A stretch of 64,000 nt of DNA from Bermanella sp034111105 (GCA_034111105.1 JAWUXY010000019.1:1-64000), one strand, 5' to 3'; shown: positions 28,301-37,339, counted from the first letter of the stretch. Notes: a model not told the origin generated them from the sequence alone. Program-made: numbers and translations.

Positions 28301-29244
28301 TTCTTTAATGTAAACTGACTGTCTTCGACCCAGAAACTCCAATTATCAGCATCATTTTGCTTGCTCCATAATTGCGCGCTTACGCTATCAATTTTACGCC
28401 CATCGTTAATATAAACAGTGGGACTGGCCACTGATAATTTGCCGTAATTTAAGAGGCCATCTTTAAATTCGAATCGTAATTGTGCCGATGCTGTAAACTC
28501 TTTAAACACCGACATATCAAAAATCTCATTAAGCCAATAGTCAACATCCACATCCGGTAAGTCCAGTGCGCCTCTGGCATAAAATGAATCTAACTTAAAC
28601 GGGCTACCTTGGCTGTACAGCCTCAATCCTGCGTTAACTTTATTTTCATTCCCGTAAGACACACTGCCTGTAATTAAACGATGAAAGCCATCGCCCGTCA
28701 TGACTAAGTGATCAAGGTGTAATATTTTAGTTTCATCACCCCGAGTGTTTTCTATGGTGACGTTATTTAATTCAACATGCTGCTGTAGAAGTAACCCATC
28801 AATTAGACGTTTAATTAATAACGCATCATCTTCGTCAATTGGCGCTTGTGGTTTTTTCGCATCGCCATCAATACGAACGTATAAGCCAGATAAGCGCACA
28901 CTTTTAAATACAGGGGTAAAATTAGCTAAGGAAGAACGCGGGTCTAAAACCGCATCAATTGCGGCGATTGAAATTTTAGGTTGCTTAGGATCATCGCCAG
29001 TATGAAGTGTAACGCCTTCGATATGCACAGAAGGCGTTAATATCTCCATGCCACCACTGAGCTGACGAATGCTTACATCACCACTAAGCTGTTCACCTAG
29101 ATACTGCTCTAAGTTAACGCGGTATTGACCCACATAAGGGAAGATCTGCTGACCTATGGCACTATAAAGTGCCAGGACTATAAAAGTCGCCACAACTAAT
29201 AAATTAAATGCGGTCAGCCACTGCTTTATTGCTTTCGTTTTCAT
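25357..29244 (-). CDS. yhdP: YhdP-family envelope protein (AsmA-like bridge)
   Basis: This very large 1295-residue AsmA-like protein has one N-terminal membrane anchor (about 9-30) and a long periplasmic beta-rich groove. In E. coli, YhdP, with TamB and YdbH, helps move phospholipids from inner to outer membrane. The N-terminus (LRQLSGG-like region, then SVHIEGVTL) and the C-terminal AsmA-like part (LNTKELNQELSVTFPLTST, then VASIFVGEQLVGDQI) match the family. It follows rng by 6 nt and overlaps the nitrilase start. This rng-yhdP-nitrilase order is conserved in related bacteria. Confidence 0.92.
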   Translation of the reverse strand: MKTKAIKQWLTAFNLLVVATFIVLALYSAIGQQIFPYVGQYRVNLEQYLGEQLSGDVSIRQLSGGMEILTPSVHIEGVTLHTGDDPKQPKISIAAIDAVLDPRSSLANFTPVFKSVRLSGLYVRIDGDAKKPQAPIDEDDALLIKRLIDGLLLQQHVELNNVTIENTRGDETKILHLDHLVMTGDGFHRLITGSVSYGNENKVNAGLRLYSQGSPFKLDSFYARGALDLPDVDVDYWLNEIFDMSVFKEFTASAQLRFEFKDGLLNYGKLSVASPTVYINDGRKIDSVSAQLWSKQNDADNWSFWVEDSQFTLKNKPWQFNEIALGIAKTKQGNRWQAYLKSMDIAYLNQFLSSVKLIPEELKSRLNELKPSGYLHNMNVILHNNEAGELDYSVAGELKNISTQPSGGIPGVTNLNGVIAASEKNGRVQFDGPQISLAFPDLYPSPFFFPYGEGQVDWHINDQGVRLIGDGLALTMEQAEKVKGGFKLWLYNDKQYEDKLELNLSLKNADVSIHETLVPSNISQDLRGWLERSLLTGTAKTGQYYLYTGLNAGSVSQSELHLSVSQAALQYLPEWPVVSDINGDLFVKNDEVYARIDNANTLGGNVKQTQVVFDGVKNNKLWVQASVKGLANDGFAYFQYTPLKKLVDNIMDPWSMTGEHATELGLSISLDDVSDDIGVDVTARLQNASLNLADIGLAFSHTQGAITYRSSEGLTSSAIQSSLWQKPLSLNISSDVHTKGFSTDIAFDGDLEVKSLKQWLDLSLLKPLTGNTKVAGHFKISGQENGFTGLEVNSDLVGVNIDLPLPYLKRKETSQPFNFKMALDDGQKITLSYSELVNVALHLKEGEIETGQVYLGATEAYIPSTPGLEIQGHVSRIDADKWLKVWGEIQPKSSSTANRSASSPKNSLIRKVDISTDKLLYDGYQFEQVSANVNAKLNAWDVYVEAPIVKGLITWQAQHPIVLNLDYIHWPALSKDTEEEDKKEKTDMFANIFPSMFPDMNFKVGEIFLGPRNYGQWQAKLRVQDDTLSLLDIDGQIKKLNVKGAAHWEKSDSVPMPVQTTKLDLKLSSDDIGGVQKAWLAKPVIEADSTKVNFNFQWQASPAMFESELLNGQANVSLKKGRFLDAGDTGALSAFGILNFSAIGRRLRLDFSDVYQSGLHFDSVSGKAKVKNGLMTIEDTLEIKGPSAKFAVSGTVNLNTKELNQELSVTFPLTSTLPFVAILAGFAPPVAASIFVGEQLVGDQIEKYTSATYKLDGTWDKPNLKIMKRFDNKIEGKQDEGFWYRMKSFFGLGDD

Positions 29245-29250
29245 AGCCGA

Positions 29251-30726
29251 TTATTGCAAGATCAAATCGTACTGCTCTTGGCTGTACATGGGGTCTACTT
29301 GCAATTTGATGGTTTTATTAATGAAATTTTCTAAGTCAGCCACACTTTGACTTTCTTCATCAAGTAATAAATCAATCACATTTTGAGAGGCAAGCACCAA
29401 GTAGGCAGATGCATCATAAGCACGGGCGTCTCTTAGCAGCTCACGGAAAATTTCATAGCAAACAGTTTCAGCCGTTTTAATTTCACCACGTCCTTCGCAA
29501 TGAGGGCATGGCTCACATAACATTTGCCCTAAGCTTTCGCGGGTGCGTTTACGCGTCATCTCGACTAAGCCAAGTTCAGATACTTGAGATATTTTCGTTT
29601 TTGCATGATCCTTCTCTAGCACTTTTTCAAGCATGCGTAATACTTGGCGCTGATGCTCTGGATCTTCCATGTCGATAAAATCAAGAATAATAATACCGCC
29701 AAGGTTACGCAAGCGAAGTTGGCGGCCAATCACGGTTGCCGCTTCAAGATTGGTTTTAAATATGGTTTCTTCTAAATTGCGGTGACCTACAAAGCCGCCG
29801 GTATTTACATCCACCGTCGTCATGGCTTCGGTTTGGTCGATAATTAAATAGCCACCGGATTTAAGCTGAACTTTGCGCTCAAGGGCTTTTTGAATTTCAT
29901 CTTCTACGCCGTATAAATCAAATATTGGGCGCTCGCCTGGGTAGTACTCAAGTTTATCTGTCACCTCAGGTACAAATGATTCAGAGAACACCTGCGCTTT
30001 TTGAAAGTTTTCACGGGAATCAATTAAGACTTTATCAATCTCTGGACGAATGAAGTCCCTAAAGGTGCGTAAATGCAACGGTAATTCTTCATAAATAATA
30101 CCCGGTGCTACCACGGTTTTAATGCGTTCTTGTACTTTATTCCAAACACGCTGCAAATAACGTGTATCTAATAAGATTTCACCTTCGCCCGCACCGTCTG
30201 CGGCGGTGCGTAAAATAAAACCACATTCATCGTTTAAGCCTTCGGCTTCCATACAGCTTTGCACTAAGTCGCGTAAACGCTCACGTTCACTTTCGTCCTC
30301 TATACGCTGGCTAATGCCCACGTGATGGGTGTGAGGCATAAACACAAGGTAGCGCGATGGAATCGATAAGTGAGTAGTTAAACGAGCACCCTTAGTCCCG
30401 ATTGGATCTTTGGTGACTTGCACTACAAGGTCTTGCCCTTCGTGCAGTAAGCTGGTGATCGCATCAGGCTGACGACGAGCTGACTCGCTGTCTTTAACCG
30501 GGCCTTGTACATCCGCGGCATGAATAAACGCCGCTCGTTCTAGCCCCACTTCAACAAATGCCGCCTGCATACCCGGCAACACACGAACCACCTTGCCAAT
30601 ATAAATATTGCCAACAATGCCACGGCGATTACTGCGTTCAATATTAACTTCTTGCAGCACGCCATTTTCCACAACCCCCATACGGGTTTCTGTGGGAGTC
30701 ACATTTAATAATATTTCCGTATTCAT
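29251..30726 (-). CDS. rng: Ribonuclease G
   Basis: This endoribonuclease of the RNase E/G family matures the 16S rRNA 5' end and decays some mRNAs. The S1 domain is at about 35-120 (GNIYIGKVVRVLPGMQAAFV). The catalytic aspartates are in TTVDVNTGGFVG and IIILDFIDMED, and the zinc-link cysteines are in CEPCPHCEGRG. At 491 residues it lacks the RNase E C-terminal scaffold. It sits between maf and yhdP, all leftward. Confidence 0.97.
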   Translation of the reverse strand: MNTEILLNVTPTETRMGVVENGVLQEVNIERSNRRGIVGNIYIGKVVRVLPGMQAAFVEVGLERAAFIHAADVQGPVKDSESARRQPDAITSLLHEGQDLVVQVTKDPIGTKGARLTTHLSIPSRYLVFMPHTHHVGISQRIEDESERERLRDLVQSCMEAEGLNDECGFILRTAADGAGEGEILLDTRYLQRVWNKVQERIKTVVAPGIIYEELPLHLRTFRDFIRPEIDKVLIDSRENFQKAQVFSESFVPEVTDKLEYYPGERPIFDLYGVEDEIQKALERKVQLKSGGYLIIDQTEAMTTVDVNTGGFVGHRNLEETIFKTNLEAATVIGRQLRLRNLGGIIILDFIDMEDPEHQRQVLRMLEKVLEKDHAKTKISQVSELGLVEMTRKRTRESLGQMLCEPCPHCEGRGEIKTAETVCYEIFRELLRDARAYDASAYLVLASQNVIDLLLDEESQSVADLENFINKTIKLQVDPMYSQEQYDLILQ

Positions 30727-30789
30727 GATTAGACTGCTGTTAAGGGTCGATTGCTCGACACGTTAAATTAAATTCTGGTTAAAAAGCCG

Positions 30790-31374
30790 TTACGCGCACC
30801 AAACCGGTACGTTGTATTGCTTTAATAGTTCAGCGGTTTCCATTAGGGGCAGCCCGACTACATTGCTATAACTGCCCACGATACCCGATACAAATACCGC
30901 CGCTTTACCTTGAATACCGTAAGAGCCGGCTTTATCCATCGGCTCACCTGTGGCTACATAGTGTGAAATTTGCTCAGGTGTTAATTCTGCAAAGCTCACA
31001 TCGGTACTCACTACCTGACTTGTGAGCGTTAATTTTTCAGATACTTTTTTAGCCATTGCGATGGCAGTTAATACTTGATGATTACGCCCCGATAAACGAG
31101 CCAACATGGCTTTTGCTTCAGCGGTTGATAATGGTTTGCTTAAAATTTCACCATCTAACACGACGCACGTATCTGAACCCAGTACCGCAAGGTCCGTCGT
31201 TTTAGCGCCTTGCGCCGCTTTTTCTCGCGCTAAGCGCTCTACATATTCGCTGGGTTTTTCACCCGCTAAAACTGATTCATCAATATCTTGAGCCGCACAT
31301 ATAAAATTGACACCAATCTGCTCTAGCAGTTCACGTCGGCGTGGTGACGCAGATGCTAGTAATAAGTCAGCCAT
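30790..31374 (-). CDS. maf: Maf-family nucleotide pyrophosphatase
   Basis: This house-cleaning enzyme of the Maf family hydrolyses nucleoside triphosphates, in the YhdE subgroup dTTP and UTP. The start LLLASASPRRRELLEQIG, the catalytic region VLGSDTCVVLDGEILSKP and the C-terminal DKAGSYGIQGKAAVFV are diagnostic. The length of 194 residues is normal. It starts 1 nt after mreD ends and is followed by rng, the same order as in E. coli. Confidence 0.95.
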   Translation of the reverse strand: MADLLLASASPRRRELLEQIGVNFICAAQDIDESVLAGEKPSEYVERLAREKAAQGAKTTDLAVLGSDTCVVLDGEILSKPLSTAEAKAMLARLSGRNHQVLTAIAMAKKVSEKLTLTSQVVSTDVSFAELTPEQISHYVATGEPMDKAGSYGIQGKAAVFVSGIVGSYSNVVGLPLMETAELLKQYNVPVWCA

Positions 31375-31375
31375 T

Positions 31376-31846
31376 CTAATGCCTAAAGTACTGGCGAACA
31401 GCCAACAAGAGGTTATACCAAAGTGGCCAAATCAACGCGCTGCCAACAGATGGCCATAATAAAGCCGTTTTACCTTGGCCAATGACCACGGATTCTGTCC
31501 AAAAACGCACTAACAAAAACAACCCTATAAGAATAAACACCAAAAAGCTTTGCTGTATCGGGTTATACAGGCGCATACGAGAATGCAGTAATAACACAAG
31601 ATACGCCATAATACTCAAGGCCATTGCATTCTGGCCAAGCAAGCTGCCATGTAATACATCTAACAAAATACCCATGCTAAAAGCTAAAAAAATACCCGCT
31701 TTCGATGGGCTTACCAATACCCAAAAAATAACCGTCATGGCCACCCATTCAGGGCGGATATAGTCAATTAACCGTGGCATCGGGAAAACAGCCAGTGCTA
31801 GAGCAAAGAAAAATGTGGGGAGAATCACCCCGTAAGCGCGCATCAT
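31376..31846 (-). CDS. mreD: Rod shape-determining protein MreD
   Basis: This inner-membrane component of the elongasome links MreBC to peptidoglycan synthesis. The 156-residue hydrophobic protein has about five membrane segments and ends in a short cytoplasmic tail, with the family segment GILLDVLHGSLLGQNAMALS. Its start overlaps the mreC stop (ATG at 31846, mreC ending at 31843), indicating translational coupling. Confidence 0.93.
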   Translation of the reverse strand: MMRAYGVILPTFFFALALAVFPMPRLIDYIRPEWVAMTVIFWVLVSPSKAGIFLAFSMGILLDVLHGSLLGQNAMALSIMAYLVLLLHSRMRLYNPIQQSFLVFILIGLFLLVRFWTESVVIGQGKTALLWPSVGSALIWPLWYNLLLAVRQYFRH

Positions 31847-32724
31847 GGTTGCACCTCCAGCTCAGGCTCTAATTGCATTTGCGGCTCAGGCTCAGGCAAT
31901 TCACTGTCTTTTGAGAAAACAAGCAACACATAACGGGATCGGTCTAACTGAGCAGAAGGTCGTGCTGACACAATGGCAAAGGGCTCTCCAGGATCGTGAG
32001 CGACTTTTGTGATGGTCGCCACCGGATAACCACGTGGATAGCGAGAACCTAAGCCAGAGCTTACTAATAAGTCCCCTTCTTTGATGTCGGCGGTGTCCGG
32101 TACATAAATCAACGCTAGCTCATCCAATTGACCAGAACCCACTGCAATCGCGCGTATACCATTGCGATTAACTAATACCGGAATTGCATGGTTACTGTCT
32201 GCCAGCAATAAAACACGACTGGTAAAGGGCAGCACTTCGATCACTTGCCCCATTAATCCTTGCCCATCTAGAATAGGTTGGCCAACAAACACACCGTGTT
32301 TTTCACCTTTGTTAATAATGATGTGATGCGTATAAGGGTCAGGGTCAACGCCGATCAGCTCAGCCACTTGAACTTTATCGTCGAGTAACTCGGAGGCATT
32401 TAATAAATCACGTAGGCGGTTATTTTCTGAGCGCAATGACACCATCTGCTGTACTTTTTGTTTAAGCACTAAGGATTCATTACGTAAGCGATCATTTTCT
32501 TCTTGTAAGCTTGCACGGCTCACAGCGGATTTTTCAGCCCATACTCCAAGCTGGCCGGGGATACCTGACACCCATTGCACGGGGGTAACAAAATACCCTA
32601 ATAAACTGCGTACATGCTGCATGGGTTCTAAATATTTATCAGCAGACATCAACGCGGCAGAGATTAATAACGCCATGACAAAACGAGAGTTAACGGCTTG
32701 TCCTGAACTGAAAATACCCTTAAT
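31843..32724 (-). CDS. mreC: Rod shape-determining protein MreC, apparent AUU start
   Basis: MreC is the bitopic periplasmic scaffold of the Rod system. The protein has a membrane segment near the N-terminus, a coiled coil (LQEENDRLRNESLVLKQKV) and the periplasmic beta domains (VLLLADSNHAIPVLVNRNG). No ATG, GTG or TTG exists at the expected start. The frame reads ATT AAG GGT ATT TTC at 32724, matching the KPIF beginning of E. coli MreC, with AAGGAG 8 nt upstream. An in-frame TGA lies seven codons further up. The first ATG, at 32676, would lose the cytoplasmic N-terminus. The C-terminus is an acidic PEPEPQMQLEPELE tail. Confidence 0.9.
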   Translation of the reverse strand: MKGIFSSGQAVNSRFVMALLISAALMSADKYLEPMQHVRSLLGYFVTPVQWVSGIPGQLGVWAEKSAVSRASLQEENDRLRNESLVLKQKVQQMVSLRSENNRLRDLLNASELLDDKVQVAELIGVDPDPYTHHIIINKGEKHGVFVGQPILDGQGLMGQVIEVLPFTSRVLLLADSNHAIPVLVNRNGIRAIAVGSGQLDELALIYVPDTADIKEGDLLVSSGLGSRYPRGYPVATITKVAHDPGEPFAIVSARPSAQLDRSRYVLLVFSKDSELPEPEPQMQLEPELEVQP

Positions 32725-32782
32725 GGTGTGCTCCTTAAGACTTCATTAGTTATTAGAAATCGTCTCATCGAGCTGTACGTAC

Positions 32783-32814
32783 AAAATGCGTAACCCTTGC
32801 GGATCACGCATTTT
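32783..32814 (-). promoter_or_regulatory. Hairpin between mreB and mreC
   Basis: A perfect 9-bp stem AAAATGCGT/ACGCATTTT lies in the 127-nt gap between mreB and mreC and ends in TTTT on the leftward strand. It resembles a partial terminator that would lower mreC expression relative to mreB. Confidence 0.45.
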
Positions 32815-32851
32815 CGACAGGATTTGACCGACAACTAAAGCCTAGAACGAA

Positions 32852-33892
32852 TTAGTATTCGCTAGACAATAAATCAAGTTGTTGATCTGTCATGGTTTCA
32901 AGTGCACGACCGCCACCACGCGCAACACATGTTAACGGATCATCGGCCACGATAACCGGTAGACCTGTTTCTTCACTTAGTAATTTATCAAGGTCACGCA
33001 ACATTGCGCCACCACCTGTTAGCACTAAACCGCGCTCTGCGATATCGGATGCTAATTCTGGTGGGCATTGCTCAAGCGCACTTTTCACAGCCTGTACGAT
33101 AGCCGCTAGAGATTCTTGTAGTGCTTCTAGTATTTCATTGCTGTTTAGTGTGAACGAACGTGGAATACCTTCAGCAAGGTTACGACCGCGAACATCAATC
33201 TCACGCACTTCACCACCAGGGTAAGCCGTACCGATTTCTTGTTTAATGCGCTCAGCGGTGGCTTCACCAATTAATGAACCATAATTACGACGCACGTACG
33301 TCACAATCGATTCATCAAACTTATCACCGCCCACTTTTACAGATTCACTGTAAACCACGCCGTTTAAGGAAATAATCGCGATTTCAGTCGTACCACCACC
33401 GATATCCACAACCATAGAGCCACTTGCTTCTTCAACCGGCAAACCAGCACCAATCGCCGCAGCCATTGGTTCTTCAATTAAATAAACTTTACGTGCGCCA
33501 GCACCAATACAGGATTCACGAATCGCTTTACGCTCTACTTGCGTCGATTTACACGGCACACACACCAATACGCGAGGACTTGGTGTAAAAAAGCTGTCTT
33601 CGTGGACTCTTTTGATAAAATGTTGCAACATTTTTTCAGTCACTTGAAAGTCAGCGATAACACCGTCTTTTAATGGACGGATAGCTTGAATATTACCCGG
33701 TGTACGACCCAGCATACGCTTTGCGTCATGGCCAACGGCTGCTACTGTTTTTTGATTGCCCTGACTACGTACGGCTACAACTGAAGGCTCGTTTAACGTG
33801 ATACCTTTCTCGCGTTCGTAGATAAGAGTGTTTGCTGTTCCAAGGTCGATTGCAAGGTCGCTTGAGAACATACCTCTGAGTTTTTTAAACAT
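32852..33892 (-). CDS. mreB: Rod shape-determining actin-like ATPase MreB
   Basis: This bacterial actin forms membrane-bound filaments that direct side-wall synthesis. The protein from MFKKLRGMFSSDLAIDLGT is 346 residues, one shorter than E. coli MreB. The nucleotide-binding motifs are DLGTANTLIY, VVDIGGGTTEIAIIS and LTGGGAMLRDLD. I use the ATG at 33892; the open frame runs 24 codons upstream to 33964 without similarity. It is divergent from gatC across a short promoter region. Confidence 0.97.
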   Translation of the reverse strand: MFKKLRGMFSSDLAIDLGTANTLIYEREKGITLNEPSVVAVRSQGNQKTVAAVGHDAKRMLGRTPGNIQAIRPLKDGVIADFQVTEKMLQHFIKRVHEDSFFTPSPRVLVCVPCKSTQVERKAIRESCIGAGARKVYLIEEPMAAAIGAGLPVEEASGSMVVDIGGGTTEIAIISLNGVVYSESVKVGGDKFDESIVTYVRRNYGSLIGEATAERIKQEIGTAYPGGEVREIDVRGRNLAEGIPRSFTLNSNEILEALQESLAAIVQAVKSALEQCPPELASDIAERGLVLTGGGAMLRDLDKLLSEETGLPVIVADDPLTCVARGGGRALETMTDQQLDLLSSEY

Positions 33893-34036
33893 CCAGTATT
33901 TCCAATGTAACGTAGAGACTATTATTTTGCTGCTTAGACTATCAACGGCGGGCTTTTTGGGCAAGGCACAAATGTGTTAAGTTACGCCCCTTTCACATAC
34001 TTTATATTCACAGCCCAAAAAGGCAGAGAAAATACT

Positions 34037-34324
34037 ATGGCGCTTGAACGTTCAGATGTCACCAATATTGCGGATTTAGCCCGCTTAGCCATCGCCGAAG
34101 ACAATATCGGCCAATATCAAGAAGAACTAAGCAGCATATTAGCTTTAGTTGAACAAATGAATGCCGTCAATACTGACGGTGTCCAACCTTTGGCGCACCC
34201 GACGGACGCTGTGCAGCGTTTACGTGCAGATGTCGTGACCGAAGAGAACCACAGAGAAAAATACATGGCCAATGCTCCCGCGCAAGAAAACGGCCTATTT
34301 TTAGTACCTAAAGTTGTAGAGTAA
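34037..34324 (+). CDS. gatC: Aspartyl/glutamyl-tRNA amidotransferase subunit C
   Basis: This small subunit of the GatCAB transamidase stabilises the complex that converts misacylated Glu-tRNA(Gln) or Asp-tRNA(Asn) to the correct amides. The 95-residue protein starts MALERSDVTNIADLARLAI and ends FLVPKVVE, both typical. An upstream extension of 21 codons to 33974 is open but lacks similarity. gatA follows within 10 nt. Confidence 0.95.
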   Translation: MALERSDVTNIADLARLAIAEDNIGQYQEELSSILALVEQMNAVNTDGVQPLAHPTDAVQRLRADVVTEENHREKYMANAPAQENGLFLVPKVVE

Positions 34325-34330
34325 TTGATC

Positions 34331-35800
34331 ATGGCCTTGCATAACTTAACCCTTACCCAGATCTCTAAAGGTCTTGAAGCCGGTGATTTCACCAGTGTCG
34401 AAATTACTCAACACTTTTTAAATCGCATAAAACAATTCGACCAAGGTGAAAACGGCATCAATAGTTTTATCACCGTCATGGAAGAAAGCGCCCTTGCCGA
34501 TGCCAAAGTCGCTGACGAACGTCGTGCGGCAGGTAACGCCACCGCGTGGACCGGTGTCCCTTTTGCACACAAAGATATTTTTTGCACCGACGGCACATTA
34601 ACCACATGTGGCTCAAAAATGCTTAGCAACTTTGTGCCACCTTATGATGCAACCGTGGTTGAAAACATGAAGCGCGAAGGTGCAGTGTGTTTAGGTAAAA
34701 CCAACATGGACGAATTCGCCATGGGCTCATCAAACGAATCATCTTACTTTGGTGCCGTTAAAAACCCTTGGAACTTTGACACCATCCCTGGTGGTTCATC
34801 TGGTGGCTCAGCTGCGGCCGTTGCGGCACGCTTAGTACCTGCCGCAACAGGTACCGATACAGGCGGCTCGATTCGCCAACCATCTGCACTTTGTGGACTA
34901 ACCGGTTTAAAACCAACCTACGGGCGCTGCTCGCGCTGGGGCATGATTGCTTATGCATCATCACTAGACCAAGCAGGTCCAATGGCACGCACCGCAGAAG
35001 ATGCCGCCATGATGCTAAACGTGATGGCCAGCTTTGATACCAAAGACAGTACAAGTATTGAGCAAGACGTACCCGATTACACCGCTACGCTAAACGATGA
35101 CATTGCGGGCAAAGTAATTGGTTTACCAAAAGAGTTTTTCCCTGAAAGCTTAAATGGCGACATGAAGCAAGCCATGATGAACGCCATTGCTGAGTTCGAA
35201 AAACTCGGCTGTACAGTGAAAGAAATCTCTCTGCCAAGTACTGACCTTGCGATTCCGGCTTACTACGTTGTCGCCCCTGCTGAATGCTCCGCTAACTTAT
35301 CCCGTATGGATGGCGTACGTTTCGGTTACCGCTGTGAAGACGCAAAAGACGTTGAAGACTTATACAAACGCTCACGTGGTGAAGGCTTTGGTGACGAAGT
35401 GAAGCGTCGTATTATGATCGGCACCTATGCATTATCAACGGGATTTTATGATGCCTACTATGTAAAGGCTCAACAAATTCGTCGCTTAATTAAAAACGAT
35501 TTTGTAAAAGCATTTAACGAAGTGGATTTCATTATGGGGCCAGTAACACCGTCGCCAGCATTTAAAGCGGGCGAAAAGTCCGGTGACCCAGTTGAAATGT
35601 ACATGGAAGATAAATTTACACTTTCGTGTAACTTGGCAGGTTTGCCTGGCATGTCGATTCCAGCGGGTTTAGTTAACGGTTTACCCGTTGGTTTACAAAT
35701 CATGGGGGACTACTGGAGTGAAGCAGCCATGTTAAACGCCGCACACAAATTCCAGCAAGCCACCGATTTTCATCACGCAGCACCTCAAGGTATCGAATAA
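34331..35800 (+). CDS. gatA: Aspartyl/glutamyl-tRNA amidotransferase subunit A
   Basis: GatA is the amidase subunit that releases ammonia from glutamine for the GatB kinase/transamidase site. The Ser-cisSer-Lys amidase triad is visible in FAHKDIF, GGSSGGSAAAVAARL and TDTGGSIRQPSAL. The 489-residue length from the ATG at 34331 is normal; a TTG two codons earlier is also open. It lies between gatC and gatB, with an 11-nt gap to gatB. Confidence 0.97.
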   Translation: MALHNLTLTQISKGLEAGDFTSVEITQHFLNRIKQFDQGENGINSFITVMEESALADAKVADERRAAGNATAWTGVPFAHKDIFCTDGTLTTCGSKMLSNFVPPYDATVVENMKREGAVCLGKTNMDEFAMGSSNESSYFGAVKNPWNFDTIPGGSSGGSAAAVAARLVPAATGTDTGGSIRQPSALCGLTGLKPTYGRCSRWGMIAYASSLDQAGPMARTAEDAAMMLNVMASFDTKDSTSIEQDVPDYTATLNDDIAGKVIGLPKEFFPESLNGDMKQAMMNAIAEFEKLGCTVKEISLPSTDLAIPAYYVVAPAECSANLSRMDGVRFGYRCEDAKDVEDLYKRSRGEGFGDEVKRRIMIGTYALSTGFYDAYYVKAQQIRRLIKNDFVKAFNEVDFIMGPVTPSPAFKAGEKSGDPVEMYMEDKFTLSCNLAGLPGMSIPAGLVNGLPVGLQIMGDYWSEAAMLNAAHKFQQATDFHHAAPQGIE

Positions 35801-35811
35801 GGAATTCTATT

Positions 35812-37266
35812 ATGGAATGGGAAGTAGTTATCGGCCTTGAGATTCACGCTCAGTTGGCCACAAAATCAAAAATCTTTTCCGGTTCAAGTACTGCGTTCGG
35901 TGCTGAGCCAAATACACAAGCGTCATTGCTTGATTTAGGATTACCGGGTGTATTACCGGTATTTAACGCAGAAGCCTTAGCCATGGCCGTTAAGCTAGGC
36001 TGCGCGATCGATGCCGAAATTGGCAAAGTCTCGGTATTCGATCGTAAAAATTATTTTTATCCCGATTCACCAAAAGGCTACCAAACCACGCAATTGCATC
36101 ACCCGATTGTTGGTATGGGCCACATTGAAATCGACATGGAAGATGGCACCAGCCGTCGCATTAATGTGACACGTGCGCACCTTGAAGAAGATGCGGGTAA
36201 ATCGCTGCATGAAGATTTTAGTGGCCAATCCGGCATTGACTTAAATCGTGCAGGCACACCTTTGGTCGAGATCGTATCAGAACCTGAAATGCGCAACGCC
36301 AAAGAAGCCGTTGCTTACTTCAAAAAAATGCACAGCATCGTGACCTATTTAGGTATTTGTGATGGCGACCTTTCTCAAGGTTCTATGCGCTGTGACTGTA
36401 ACGTATCACTTCGCCCTAAAGGCCAAGAAGAATTCGGCACACGTACTGAAATTAAAAACGTGAATAGTTTCCGTTTTGTTGAGCAAGCCATTAACGTCGA
36501 GATCGAACGTCAACGGGACATTCTTGAAGATGGCGGCACCATCACACAAGAAACGCGTTTGTTTGATGCAAACAAAATGGAAACCCGTTCTATGCGTTCA
36601 AAGGAAGTGGCTAATGATTACCGCTACTTCCCGTGCCCAGACTTGCTGCCGATTGTCATTGATGATGACTACATTGAAGCCATTCGTAAAACGCTACCAG
36701 AACTGCCAGACCAGAAAAAACAGCGTTTAATGTCAGAGCAAGATTTGAGTGAATACGATGCAGGTGTGCTAACCGCATCACGTGAACTCGCTGACTACTT
36801 CGAGCAAGTGGCTGAAAAATGTAGCGACTACAAATTAGCCGCAAACTGGGTTATGGGTGAGTTATCCGCCGCGTTAAACAAAAACGAAGTGGATATCAAA
36901 GACAGTCCAGTCACGGCTGATCAACTGGGCGCCATGATTGCGCGCATCAAAGATGACACCATTTCAGGTAAAGGCGCAAAAGATGTATTTGCCGCACTGT
37001 GGGATAAAAAAGGTGACAATGTTGATGCACTAATCGATTCACTGGGCTTAAAACAAGTCAGTGATACTGGTGCAATTGAAGCCATTGTTGATGACGTGAT
37101 TGCCAATAGCCCGAAACAGGTTGAGCAATATGTCAATGCTGAGCCAGACAAGCGCGGTAAAATGGTTGGCTTCTTTGTGGGCCAAGTCATGAAAGCCTCT
37201 AAAGGTTCTGCAAACCCTGGTATGGTAAATAAAGTACTTAAAGAGAAACTTGACGCTAAATGTTAA
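35812..37266 (+). CDS. gatB: Aspartyl/glutamyl-tRNA amidotransferase subunit B
   Basis: GatB phosphorylates the misacylated tRNA-bound Glu or Asp and transfers ammonia to it. The start WEVVIGLEIHAQLATKSKIF, the metal-site region NRAGTPLVEIVSEPEM and the motif GSMRCDCNVSLRPKG are diagnostic. The C-terminal YqeY-like tRNA-binding tail ends GMVNKVLKEKLDA. The length is 484 residues. It is the last gene of gatCAB and is followed by a strong terminator. Confidence 0.97.
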   Translation: MEWEVVIGLEIHAQLATKSKIFSGSSTAFGAEPNTQASLLDLGLPGVLPVFNAEALAMAVKLGCAIDAEIGKVSVFDRKNYFYPDSPKGYQTTQLHHPIVGMGHIEIDMEDGTSRRINVTRAHLEEDAGKSLHEDFSGQSGIDLNRAGTPLVEIVSEPEMRNAKEAVAYFKKMHSIVTYLGICDGDLSQGSMRCDCNVSLRPKGQEEFGTRTEIKNVNSFRFVEQAINVEIERQRDILEDGGTITQETRLFDANKMETRSMRSKEVANDYRYFPCPDLLPIVIDDDYIEAIRKTLPELPDQKKQRLMSEQDLSEYDAGVLTASRELADYFEQVAEKCSDYKLAANWVMGELSAALNKNEVDIKDSPVTADQLGAMIARIKDDTISGKGAKDVFAALWDKKGDNVDALIDSLGLKQVSDTGAIEAIVDDVIANSPKQVEQYVNAEPDKRGKMVGFFVGQVMKASKGSANPGMVNKVLKEKLDAKC

Positions 37267-37300
37267 TTTGACTCCTTCATTTTAACACCCTGCACGTCGT

Positions 37301-37339
37301 AAAAAAGCCGTTTACTTCCATGAAGTAAACGGCTTTTTT
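37301..37339. terminator. Strong intrinsic terminator after gatB
   Basis: An 18-bp perfect stem (AAAAAAGCCGTTTACTTC and its complement) with a 2-4 base loop is flanked by A- and T-runs. It can act on both strands and closes the gatCAB operon. Confidence 0.92.

Noticed and set aside
33893..33964. 24-codon N-terminal extension of mreB
   Set aside because: MreB proteins begin MFKKLRGMFSSD; the extension lies in the promoter region shared with gatC.
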